Assembly (NCBI GenBank): GCA_945888475.1
Contig: CAMDAB010000011.1
Location: 1 to 51,491, forward strand
From: Saprospira grandis DSM 2844
GTDB taxonomy: Bacteria > Bacteroidota > Bacteroidia > Chitinophagales > Saprospiraceae
DNA: 51,491 bases
Direction of reading: 5' to 3'
Part shown: positions 8,981 to 17,226 of the stretch, in pieces
Position numbering within the stretch: position 1 is the first letter of the stretch
How the letters are laid out: each line of letters starts with the position of its first letter
The notes under the pieces: model-generated
Seen by the model: only the letters and a program-made list of their open reading frames with translations
The model's database searches: none
What the model was told of the DNA's origin: nothing
Program-made: the position numbers and the translations under genes

Positions 8981-9033
8981 GATTCTCGTACTTTTAAAAA
9001 CCTGAATTTATCGGATTGATTAATTATTCTTGT

Positions 9034-11433
9034 TTATTGAACGACTAGTTTGCCTTTGGCGATGATTTTTTTGTCTTGAATAATATTAAAGATATAAATG
9101 CCTTGGGCTAAATCGTTTTTAGTGATTTCAAAGCTGTTTTGTCGATTATTTGTAGTGTTGAACAGTTTTTGTCCGCTGAGGTTGAAAATTTCCAGGGATA
9201 AGTTTTCATAATTTTCGAGGCCTTCTATCTGAATGGATGCGGTGGTGGAGAGTGGGTTGGGGATGACTTTTACAAATGGAGATTTGGCTCTTTCTACTAT
9301 GTTCTCTTCAATTGAATTTAATACATTAAGACAGTTATTAGGAAATCCTTGATTATACCAGTTTTGTACCAAAGGAAGCTCTGTATCCACAAGTGTTGTC
9401 ATTTGAATGTTATCAGCCAGATTTGTATCTCTGTGTGTAACATAGGCTAGATCAACTGAAAATCTTTCGAAAGGGAGTAAAGAATCGATATTTGTACTCA
9501 TAAGCACTCTGTAGTCAGAACCAATAATTACAGGGTTTGCCATAGTCCATGAATTTACACCAAAGTTTGTTGGTTGTCCGTCAAATACAAATGGGTAAGC
9601 GGGGGCGTTTACTCCATTGTCTCCTGTTCCGCCATAAGATATGGCACGACCGTCTAACCATTTTCCAGTCATTAATCGGTAGTGCTGTAATGCTGAACCG
9701 GGATTGCCTCTTATTGGGTCGTTTGAATTTACAAAATATACTGACGAATTAAGCTGTCTGTTTAAAAACATAACAGATTGAACAGGGGGTTTAAGTCCAT
9801 AACCAGTTGCATCAGTTCCACATATTACTTCATCATTTTCATCTGCATTATAAAAGTAAATAGCCTTATTTGATATGGATGTTCCATTGTAATCGTCAAG
9901 ATAACATCCTAGATCAGGATCATACCAAAATGAGCACGTTAAATTATTTAATCTTAGATTATTTTTACTAATTACTGTATGTCTGGTAAAAATGGTTGAA
10001 TTTAAGATATTTTCGTTGGTACAATTCAAACTCCATACAGTTTGGTGGATTTCAACTTTAAGCGGATTTCCTTGTGTGTAGGTGTGTATATTCCCATTGT
10101 CGTTAAAAATTGTAAAGTTCATGTCAGCAGGAATGGCATCAGGCACATTACTATTAAAAACAGGATAATCCCCATCAAAAGGATCGTAATTGCCATCATT
10201 GTTAAAATCAAAAAAAGGAGCAAACGCTTCATTAAATGGCAGTTGATAGCCGTATTCAGTAAAATAGTGTGGGTTATTTTTTCCTGGCCAAAAGAGAAGC
10301 TTCGGATCAACATAGCTCATAAGCGTACCCGAATCCTGGTAATTCTGAATGTGAGTTAAAATTTCGTAATTATTGACTGTCCAGATTTTATTTAGAATAC
10401 AATGATAGTCGTTAATTACATTTGCATTACTGTCTAGGGGGCCAGCCCAATAATCATAACCGGATTGTCGGTAGGTCTGTGCAGCAAGACATAAATTACC
10501 ACCTCCATCATAGGCACCTAACCAGAGTCCCCCTGCAAAAATACTGGAGGGGTTGTTGGAGATAGTACTATCATACTCAGTCATAAATTGTGGGATCTGA
10601 CCATTCCACCAGAGATCTCCTCCATTCCTGACAGCTGCCTTGATTTTGTTTCCGTGAATATATGCTTCACTCATTGGTTGAACAGTTGCGGAACTACCGC
10701 ATTGTCCGTTAGTAGTAATATCGGAAAATACTGTTGTTGAGATAATTGTATCCCAAATTGCAATATCATCAATTTTACCTTTAAAGTAGTTTGTAGAATT
10801 TGGAAATCTCACATTTTTAAAACCTGCAATCAATGAACTTGTTTGGTTGCTAAAAACAGGTTGGATACTTGGGTTTAGGATACCTGTGTTGCCATTGAAG
10901 TGAGCGGTTAAAACGCCATTTACATTCCTCATTATTGCAATATGATACCAAACTCCTGCTTGTAATTTGCCCATAAGATCTTTTCTGTTGACACTACAGC
11001 CATTTGCACATCCCTCAGTAAAAAAAAGAGAGTCACCATTAGTTTCGAAAGACCAGCCTGAGTTTGTGATAGTATCGAATTTTGATAAAATGACAGCATT
11101 GCTATTTGTTGGCTGCGTTATAAATGTGTCAATGCGAAGCCAAAAAGATATAGTGAATGCATCAGATAGGTCAAAATTGAAGCCAAAATCAATTTTGTCA
11201 TTGATGCCGTCGAATTCGAGTGATCTTGTTGTGTATCCCCACCTATCGACACAAGGATTAGTGCCTATTAAAACACCATTATTAGCATTGCCACTTTGGT
11301 CGTTTGCATTGCTGTTTAGTGTCCAATAACCTACTAATCGGTTTGTTGGAATATATGATGGCAATTGTGCTTTTAAGGCTGAGCAAGCAATAAAAAGACC
11401 AAGCAAAAAGATTAAATTGATTTTATAATTCAT
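9034..11433 (-). CDS. Large secreted LamG-domain protein with T9SS type A sorting domain
   Basis: A 799-residue exported protein. Residues 1-22 form a signal peptide ending in ALKAQ. About 30-240 is a LamG/concanavalin-like jelly-roll domain (VGYWTLNSNANDQSG, LEFDGINDKIDFG, FTISFWLR). The middle part, about 250-700, has many aromatic and Asn/Asp residues, includes a DFNNDGNYDPFDGDYPV segment, and is of unknown function. The last 80 residues (VKVIPNPLSTTASIQ to GKLVVQ) are a type A T9SS C-terminal domain, so the protein should cross the outer membrane and be surface-attached or released. It interrupts the kynurenine cluster between the ALDH and SDR genes; I see no pathway link. Confidence 0.88.
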   Translation of the reverse strand: MNYKINLIFLLGLFIACSALKAQLPSYIPTNRLVGYWTLNSNANDQSGNANNGVLIGTNPCVDRWGYTTRSLEFDGINDKIDFGFNFDLSDAFTISFWLRIDTFITQPTNSNAVILSKFDTITNSGWSFETNGDSLFFTEGCANGCSVNRKDLMGKLQAGVWYHIAIMRNVNGVLTAHFNGNTGILNPSIQPVFSNQTSSLIAGFKNVRFPNSTNYFKGKIDDIAIWDTIISTTVFSDITTNGQCGSSATVQPMSEAYIHGNKIKAAVRNGGDLWWNGQIPQFMTEYDSTISNNPSSIFAGGLWLGAYDGGGNLCLAAQTYRQSGYDYWAGPLDSNANVINDYHCILNKIWTVNNYEILTHIQNYQDSGTLMSYVDPKLLFWPGKNNPHYFTEYGYQLPFNEAFAPFFDFNNDGNYDPFDGDYPVFNSNVPDAIPADMNFTIFNDNGNIHTYTQGNPLKVEIHQTVWSLNCTNENILNSTIFTRHTVISKNNLRLNNLTCSFWYDPDLGCYLDDYNGTSISNKAIYFYNADENDEVICGTDATGYGLKPPVQSVMFLNRQLNSSVYFVNSNDPIRGNPGSALQHYRLMTGKWLDGRAISYGGTGDNGVNAPAYPFVFDGQPTNFGVNSWTMANPVIIGSDYRVLMSTNIDSLLPFERFSVDLAYVTHRDTNLADNIQMTTLVDTELPLVQNWYNQGFPNNCLNVLNSIEENIVERAKSPFVKVIPNPLSTTASIQIEGLENYENLSLEIFNLSGQKLFNTTNNRQNSFEITKNDLAQGIYIFNIIQDKKIIAKGKLVVQ

Positions 11434-11466
11434 ACAAGGGAGATTATTTTGGGGATGTTTTTTTAA

Positions 11467-11498
11467 GTCTTGCTACTTGATACCTGCTACTTGATACT
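11467..11498. repeat. Inverted AAGTATC-type heptamers
   Basis: CTTGCTACTTGATACC followed by TGCTACTTGATAC lies between the SDR stop and the T9SS gene start. It is the reverse complement of the GTATCAAG words found in other spacers. Confidence 0.75.
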
Positions 11499-11502
11499 CC
11501 TC

Positions 11503-12291
11503 CTACAAACTCTTCGTCCTACCCCCATCTACCGGCAGATTTATTCCATTGATGTAAGATGCTGCGGGCGATGCCAAAAAGGCGATGGCTGCAGCAATTT
11601 CTTCAGGTTCGGCGAAGCGGGCGGCAGGAATTTCTGCAATCATTTCATTGCTGACAGCTTCGCTGCTATGGCCACTTTTATTGGCTTTGTTATAAATAAT
11701 CGACTGCAGGCGAATGGTGTTGGTAGCGCCTGGGAGTACATTATTGACCGTGATGCCGTATCTGCCCAGTTCATTGGCCAGGGTTTTGGCCCAGCTTGCT
11801 ACAGCTCCGCGGATAGTATTAGAAACGCCCAGATTTTCCAATGGCTGTTTTACTGAGGTGGAAATGACATTGATAATGCGTCCGTAACCGCTGTCGATCA
11901 TGCCCTGCATGACACTTTGTACCAAAATCTGATTGCAGATGAGGTGCATTTCAAAGGCTGCGCGAAAGGCATCGATACCTGCTGTATGTGCTGGTCCGGC
12001 TGAGGGGCCTCCTGTATTGTTTACAAGGATATGTATGGTTTTATTGCCCGAAAGGTAGCTCTGCAAAGACTCCTGAAGTAGGCGTGGCTCGCTGAAATCG
12101 GCAGAGAAGTAGTCGTGTTCTTGTCCCTGGCTAACATCGAGGTAATCCATAGCATCCTGTAGTGTGGTTTCATTTCTGGCTACGAGTATTACATTGGCGC
12201 CAAGGGCTGCAAGTTCCATCGCTGCTGCTTTTCCGATTCCCTGTGTGCTGCCGCAGACGAGTGCGTTTTTTCCTTTGAGTGAGAGGTTCAT
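11503..12291 (-). CDS. SDR-fold protein lacking the catalytic Tyr-Lys pair (kynurenine cluster)
   Basis: A 262-residue short-chain dehydrogenase/reductase fold protein. The N-terminal cofactor motif GSTQGIG (14-20), the NNTGGP segment and the C-terminal INGINLPVDGG are normal. The active site is not: where classical SDRs have YxxxK, this protein reads SNTIR at 157-161, so Tyr becomes Ser157 and Lys becomes Arg161. A group of 3-oxoacyl-ACP-reductase-like SDRs with this change is known (the BKR-like SDR subgroup, as I recall). It leads the minus-strand kynurenine run. A role in a later step, such as 2-oxo-acid or muconate handling, is possible but unproven. Confidence 0.88.
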   Translation of the reverse strand: MNLSLKGKNALVCGSTQGIGKAAAMELAALGANVILVARNETTLQDAMDYLDVSQGQEHDYFSADFSEPRLLQESLQSYLSGNKTIHILVNNTGGPSAGPAHTAGIDAFRAAFEMHLICNQILVQSVMQGMIDSGYGRIINVISTSVKQPLENLGVSNTIRGAVASWAKTLANELGRYGITVNNVLPGATNTIRLQSIIYNKANKSGHSSEAVSNEMIAEIPAARFAEPEEIAAAIAFLASPAASYINGINLPVDGGRTKSL

Positions 12292-12299
12292 ATTGTTAA

Positions 12300-12640
12300 T
12301 TTGAAAATGAGCTGATCCGATAGCTATCGGATTGAAGATTTGAAAATTTAGTATTTAGTATCAGGTATCAGGTATCAAGAACCGATCTCGTCCCTAAGAC
12401 GAGAGAGCTCTTTAAACGAAGTTCCGCGAAGCGCATCAAGACATCTAAAAATACTCGAGTGTTTATTATTTTTGTAAAATTGAATCAATGTATTTTAATA
12501 TTTAATAATTGTCAAAAAGCGAATTTTAGCAGAGTACTCAATAGTTTAATACAGTATATCAAGCATTTTTTAGCTTTTTGAAAGTACCTGATACTTGATA
12601 CCTGATACTTGATACATCATACCTGATACAAGTATCACAC
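12300..12640. repeat. Composite repeat spacer with palindrome and heptamers
   Basis: This gene-free gap contains a perfect 18-bp palindrome ATCCGATAGCTATCGGAT (12315-12332) and direct GTATCAGGTATCAAG heptamers (12358-12379). A CTCGTCCCTAAGACGAG hairpin follows at about 12388-12404, then the word GAAGTTCCGCGAAGCGC. At 12586-12638 the heptamer returns in the opposite orientation (CCTGATACTTGATACC, repeated). The order of modules matches the 7208-7505 spacer. Confidence 0.85.
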
Positions 12641-12659
12641 AAAAATAATCAATTAAACT

Positions 12660-13403
12660 TTATTTAAAACCTTTTTCAGTCTTGATTCTGTTGTATGCGA
12701 GCTGTACTTTTTGGAATTTTTCCTGGGCGAAGGAGCTGAGCCCGATGCTGTCGCCAATTTTATCGGGATGGTATTTATTGGCCATTTTGCGAAATGCGTC
12801 TTTAATCTCAAATTCACCTGCAGAGGTGGTGATATGGAGGATTCTGTAGCTTTTGTCAAGTTCGGAAAGGAAATTAGAGGAAATAGCTTCAAAATCATCT
12901 GCACTAATGCCAAGGTGTATGCCAATAATTTTGAGGAGGGCCAATTCTTTGTCTTCAATTGCAGTGTCGGCATTGGCAATGCCAAAAAGGAAAAAAAGCA
13001 GTTGCAATCGGGTTTCGTAATTATTTTTAGTTCTGAACTGCTGTGTAATTTTTCGAATATCCCATTCCTGTTTCATGGTCTTTTTCAGGATTTTAAGGTA
13101 CTCTGATGCTTTGTTTTCTCCGTACTGTTCTTTCAAAAAATTATGAATAAATGCGTTTTCCGCCTCCTGATTGTCAGATTTTGCCTTTAAAATGGCAGTA
13201 GCTAAAATCATGGTACTGAATATAAAATCGCCCGATTCGCTGTTTTTACTTTCTCTCTCCCAAAGAAAAAATCCGTCGCGGTGCAATTTGTCGATGAGTG
13301 AGCCTATCGCAAAGCCGGCCATTGCGCCAAATAGACCGGCTCCACTCAGTCCGAGCAGTGTTCCGAAAATGCGGGCAAACCAGGTTTGGAGGAAACTCAT
13401 CAT
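12660..13403 (-). CDS. DjlA-like membrane co-chaperone (TerB-like and J domains)
   Basis: A 247-residue protein organised like DjlA. An N-terminal glycine-rich hydrophobic segment (about 12-36, GTLLGLSGAGLFGAMAGFAI) can span the membrane. A TerB-like helical domain follows (about 58-180), and a C-terminal J domain contains the HPD tripeptide at 212-214 (ANKYHPDKIG). J-domain proteins stimulate the DnaK ATPase; DjlA-type proteins do so at the inner membrane. Two ATGs are adjacent at the start (13403 and 13400). It stands alone between two repeat-filled spacers. Confidence 0.88.
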   Translation of the reverse strand: MMSFLQTWFARIFGTLLGLSGAGLFGAMAGFAIGSLIDKLHRDGFFLWERESKNSESGDFIFSTMILATAILKAKSDNQEAENAFIHNFLKEQYGENKASEYLKILKKTMKQEWDIRKITQQFRTKNNYETRLQLLFFLFGIANADTAIEDKELALLKIIGIHLGISADDFEAISSNFLSELDKSYRILHITTSAGEFEIKDAFRKMANKYHPDKIGDSIGLSSFAQEKFQKVQLAYNRIKTEKGFK

Positions 13404-13425
13404 AGATTATAATATTGAATTTAGT

Positions 13426-13537
13426 ATTTTGTATCAAGTATCAAGTATCAGGAAACGAAGTTCCGCGAAGCGCATCAAGACTTTATCATGAATTTTTGAA
13501 TGTACTTGCTACTTGCTACCTGCTACTTGATACCACC
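13426..13537. repeat. Composite repeat spacer, short version
   Basis: GTATCAAGTATCAAG heptamers (about 13431-13450) are followed by the module GAAGTTCCGCGAAGCGCATC. At about 13503-13532 come CTTGCTACTTGCTACC-type heptamers in inverted orientation. This is the smallest example of the same bounded design. Confidence 0.85.
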
Positions 13538-14575
13538 CTAATATTCCCAGAAATTCTTCATCATATCAGTTCCATATTTCAACCAGGAGTCATAGTTGCC
13601 GGGGGCTTGATTTTGTTGGGCATATTTAGGGCTTATATTTTCGGCCTGGCTTACAATGTTTGCCTTGAGGCGGGCATCGACAAAATCGGCAATTTTAACA
13701 ATGGCATCTCTTGCTTCGGGCACATATGGCCAGCCGAAGTGCCAGACATGAAACATGCCCTCCCAGATATCAACTTTGATATCGGCATTGAATTTTTTGG
13801 CGTTTGATACCATGCGCAAGGTATCGCTCAGCAGTATTTCCTCTGTTCCAACCTGAATTAGAATAGGAGCAGTGCCACTATAATCTCCAAAAAGCGGTGA
13901 AACATGCGGATGATTGGCATCCATCTCAGCATGGTACCATTTGGCCCATTTTTTTGCATGTTCAGGCATCAGCAGCGGATCTTTATCGCTATGGGTATCA
14001 AAGCTGTCTCCGCTCAGACTCAGATCTGTCCATGGGGAAAATACACAGGCTGCAAGGGGCTGTGGCAAGCCCATTTCCTTCAGCTTCAAGAGGGTAGATA
14101 GGCAAAGCCCGCCACCGGCCGAGTCCCCCATGATAAAAATGTCATTGGCATCATAGCCATGTTTGTCCATCAGCCAGAGGTAGGCATAAACGCTGTCCTC
14201 GAGTGCAGCAGGGAAGGGGTGCTCGGGTGCAAGGCGATAATCGAGGCTCAAAGCTCTGATACCAGTTTCACTCACAATTTTGCCTACCAATCCACGATGT
14301 GAGGCTGCCGACCCAATAGCGTATCCGCCGCCATGAAGATACATAATTACCTTATCGGGATGTCGATTGCCAAGGGCAGTAGCGGGAATGGCCCATTCTG
14401 CCGAAAATTTGACGAATGGTTCAGTCTTAAAATTGACATTTTTGGGCGGTCTGATTCTTGAAAGCGCATTGTCCTGTTCTATTCTTAGTTGGGACAAACT
14501 ATTCATATGTGCAAGACTGCGTTGCCTGAGTTGTCGAATGAAATATTTTGCCAGATTTGCCTGAATGCTTGCCAT
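13538..14575 (-). CDS. Alpha/beta-hydrolase, HSL-type esterase
   Basis: A 345-residue alpha/beta-hydrolase of the hormone-sensitive-lipase group (alpha/beta hydrolase fold-3). It has the HGGG oxyanion motif (81-84), the nucleophile Ser152 in GDSAGGG, the DYRLAPEHPFPAAL segment typical of this group, and a late acid (Glu246 or Asp251) with His276. It should hydrolyse short-chain esters or lactones in the cytoplasm. I considered kynurenine formamidase because of the nearby cluster. However, the gene is separated from it by the DnaJ gene and repeats, and nothing distinguishes it from ordinary HSL carboxylesterases. The true substrate is unknown. Confidence 0.88.
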   Translation of the reverse strand: MASIQANLAKYFIRQLRQRSLAHMNSLSQLRIEQDNALSRIRPPKNVNFKTEPFVKFSAEWAIPATALGNRHPDKVIMYLHGGGYAIGSAASHRGLVGKIVSETGIRALSLDYRLAPEHPFPAALEDSVYAYLWLMDKHGYDANDIFIMGDSAGGGLCLSTLLKLKEMGLPQPLAACVFSPWTDLSLSGDSFDTHSDKDPLLMPEHAKKWAKWYHAEMDANHPHVSPLFGDYSGTAPILIQVGTEEILLSDTLRMVSNAKKFNADIKVDIWEGMFHVWHFGWPYVPEARDAIVKIADFVDARLKANIVSQAENISPKYAQQNQAPGNYDSWLKYGTDMMKNFWEY

Positions 14576-14690
14576 AGTTCAAATTCAAATATAGGAAATT
14601 TGGTATCAGTATAAAGTTAGCTTTTTTAATATGTTTGAGCAAGAAAAAAGTAAAAAGTTTACGTTAAGGAGCTAATTCAGACAGTTTATC

Positions 14691-14724
14691 AAAGAAAAAA
14701 GGTTGCCTTTTCGGGGCAACCTTT
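14691..14724 (-). terminator. Intrinsic terminator of the polyamine synthase gene
   Basis: A 10-bp stem, AAAGGTTGCC paired with GGCAACCTTT around a 7-nt loop, lies 21 bp past the stop of the speD-speE fusion. On the minus strand it is followed by TTTTTTCTTT. Confidence 0.9.
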
Positions 14725-14745
14725 CGAATATTAACATAATATTAT

Positions 14746-16038
14746 TTAAGCATTGAGCATTTTACGCACAAAAGGCGGTAATACAAAGGCTGCACGGTGA
14801 ACCTGAGCATCGTAAACCTTGAGGTTGTGTTTTTCAGAGAAAGCGTTGGCTGCTTCATCGTTGAGGCTGTTCAAATGGTGTACATTGCCTTTTGTAGCGC
14901 AGGTGAAACTCCACAAACCAGTAGGATAGGTGGGGATATGTGCCAAATAAGTGTTAACTCTGTCAGCTCCGAAAATGCCTTTCAAGCAATGGTTCAGTTC
15001 AACAAAGGCTTTTTTATGGAAATGTGGCCCCTCGCTCTGCAATGCCAAAATACCGTCGGCTTTGAGGATGCGCTGAACATTTTTGTAGAAAGTTTCAGAG
15101 AAAAGTCCTTCTGCAGGACCTGCAGGATCGCTACCATCCACCAAAATTACATCGAAAGAATCATTTGCTGCCTCAGCTACGTATTTGATACCATCGGCGA
15201 TATGTAATTCAAGTTTCGGATTGTTAAATTCACAAGCGATTTGCGGGAGGTGCAATTTGCAGGCCTCAACCACATTGCCGTCGATTTCAACCATGACAAC
15301 TTTTTCTACGCCATCGTAGCGGAATAGCTCGCGGATAGTACCACCATCACCACCGCCGATTACCAAAACCTTTTTAGGATTTGGATGCGTTTGCATGGCA
15401 ATGTGAGAAATCATTTCATGATAGATGAACTCATCTTTTTCGGTGGTCATAACCAGATTGTCGATGGTCAGCATTTTACCGTAGGCATAGCTGTTGAGTA
15501 TCTGAACAGTCTGGAATTCTGACTTAGCTCTGTAAAGCAATTCACCTGTATGGCGCAAAGACAATGCAAGGTTTTCATCCTTATCGGTAAACCATACATC
15601 GCGTTTGAAGGTAACTTCATGCGAAAGTTCAGCCTCGGTACCCTGACGTTCTTTGATAAGATGGTCGATGCTGACGCGTTTCATTAAGTCAACCTGTCCG
15701 CGGAGTAGTTCCATAGCGGAACCATAATCAGCTTCAAAAGCTTTTTTGAGATAATCATAAGAAATCCAAGGATTTACTTCGTCGCCGCAAGTAAAAATGT
15801 CAACAGCAGCATACTGATATTCGGGCCAGGTATGAATGGCAAGGTGACTCTCCTGAATAACTACTACACCCGATACACCATAAGGTGAAAAGTGGTGGAA
15901 AGTAGAATTGATAACAGTGGCTCTGGCTTCTTTGGCTGCATCAACCATTGATTTTTCAATAGTAATCACATCATTGAGAATATCGGGTGTACAACCGAAA
16001 AACTCAACCAAAATGTGTCTTCCAAGTGATTTGCTCAT
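14746..16038 (-). CDS. Fused S-adenosylmethionine decarboxylase-spermidine synthase
   Basis: One polypeptide (430 residues from ATG at 16038) carries two consecutive polyamine enzymes. Residues 1-120 are a bacterial class 1b AdoMet decarboxylase. The self-cleaving site is at Glu63-Ser64 ([12 protein letters not shown]), giving the pyruvoyl group, with processing residues His69 and Cys84. About 145-430 is an aminopropyltransferase: [10 protein letters not shown], the [11 protein letters not shown] segment, and the [13 protein letters not shown] gate loop with the catalytic Asp. Decarboxylated AdoMet could pass from one half to the other to make spermidine. An upstream in-frame ATG at 16086 adds 16 residues of no conserved character. 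Such fusions are known in some bacteria. Confidence 0.93.
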   Translation of the reverse strand: MSKSLGRHILVEFFGCTPDILNDVITIEKSMVDAAKEARATVINSTFHHFSPYGVSGVVVIQESHLAIHTWPEYQYAAVDIFTCGDEVNPWISYDYLKKAFEADYGSAMELLRGQVDLMKRVSIDHLIKERQGTEAELSHEVTFKRDVWFTDKDENLALSLRHTGELLYRAKSEFQTVQILNSYAYGKMLTIDNLVMTTEKDEFIYHEMISHIAMQTHPNPKKVLVIGGGDGGTIRELFRYDGVEKVVMVEIDGNVVEACKLHLPQIACEFNNPKLELHIADGIKYVAEAANDSFDVILVDGSDPAGPAEGLFSETFYKNVQRILKADGILALQSEGPHFHKKAFVELNHCLKGIFGADRVNTYLAHIPTYPTGLWSFTCATKGNVHHLNSLNDEAANAFSEKHNLKVYDAQVHRAAFVLPPFVRKMLNA

Positions 16039-16207
16039 AGTTTTTGTAATGTAAATTGGTTGAAACGATAAATGTTTGAATGCCATCTGATAGCCGCTGC
16101 CGTCGTTTTTAGGCTTTGGTTTGCAAATGTCGGGGCAAAGATATAAAACCCAATACGCATTTGAGTGATTTTAGATTAAATTTTGATGAATTTTTACAAA
16201 AGATTAC

Positions 16208-17071
16208 TTAGGGTTTCCCAAATTCAGTAATACCAGCCCATTCCAAACTTTTTTCCCAGACTTTTGCAGCGACTTCCTTGTTTTGCGCTAGTTTACTTAG
16301 TTTCGCAGGCTTTCTGTTCGCAAAATACTGGCCATTGAAAGCAGATGCCTCAGGGGCAGAAGCCAGAAAAACTGAGGTTTCAGCGCCTTTATCGGCAGGT
16401 GTGAGGAAACGGCGACCCAGTTCCACAAGCCTTTTGAAAAAGCCAGAACCACTTTCGCCAAATCCCGTATTTACAACACCAGGGTGCAGGCAATTCGAAA
16501 TCAGCCCTTCAGATGCGTACCTTTTCGTTAGTTCAGTTGTAAAATAAACATTGAACAGTTTACTGAGTCCGTACTGATAAAATTGCCCGAAAGTTTTTTC
16601 TGCTTCAAGATTGTCCCAATCAATTTTTAGCACAAACTTGTGCGCAAGCGATGAAACATTGACCACTCTTTTCATTTCACCCGCCAAGACCAAATCCATC
16701 AGATAATGTGTATTCAGGAAATAGCCCATGTGATTGAGGCCAACAGTATACTCTCTATTGTCGGGGCTCATGATTTTTTTTCCAAATATACCGCCTGCAT
16801 TATTGACCAATACATCTATGTGACCATAACTTTCTCTAAATTCCTTGGCAAATTGTTTGATAGAATCATGAGAGGCTAGATCGCAGAGCATGAGATCGAT
16901 ATTGTCATTTCCGCTCGCTGCAATAATTTCTTTTCTGGCAGCTTCGCCCCGTTCCTCGCTACGGCATTGTAGGATAACCTGAGCACCCTGTTTGGCTAGT
17001 GCAAGGGCTGTAGATTTTCCGATGCCGGAATTGGCACCCGATACAAGTACGATTTTATTTTTCATAATCAT
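16208..17071 (-). CDS. SDR-family oxidoreductase, retinol-dehydrogenase-like
   Basis: A classical SDR of about 287 residues. It has GANSGIG near the N-terminus, NNAGG, VVNVSSLAH with the catalytic Ser, and an intact YGLSK giving Tyr and Lys. The extended C-terminus and the LHPGVVNTGF segment resemble the retinol dehydrogenase/WW-domain oxidoreductase-like group. The substrate is not predictable. Reading upstream to 17086 would need a TTG start, so I use the ATG at 17071; an ATG at 17065 is also possible. It is divergent from the TonB receptor gene. Confidence 0.88.
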   Translation of the reverse strand: MIMKNKIVLVSGANSGIGKSTALALAKQGAQVILQCRSEERGEAARKEIIAASGNDNIDLMLCDLASHDSIKQFAKEFRESYGHIDVLVNNAGGIFGKKIMSPDNREYTVGLNHMGYFLNTHYLMDLVLAGEMKRVVNVSSLAHKFVLKIDWDNLEAEKTFGQFYQYGLSKLFNVYFTTELTKRYASEGLISNCLHPGVVNTGFGESGSGFFKRLVELGRRFLTPADKGAETSVFLASAPEASAFNGQYFANRKPAKLSKLAQNKEVAAKVWEKSLEWAGITEFGKP

Positions 17072-17226
17072 TATATTTTGCTTCAAAATTACTGCTTATG
17101 GCGATTATTGTGACTAAATTGCATTAAACTTTTTTATGAAAATCATTTTGGTAACATTTTTGTTAATCTGAACCCGCAAGACTAAAATTTGTTTAGATTA
17201 TCCTTTGCTACACAAACAGAACCTTT

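Noticed and set aside
13538..14575. Esterase as kynurenine formamidase
   Set aside because: Motifs are those of general HSL esterases. The gene is outside the catabolic run and separated by a co-chaperone gene and repeats.
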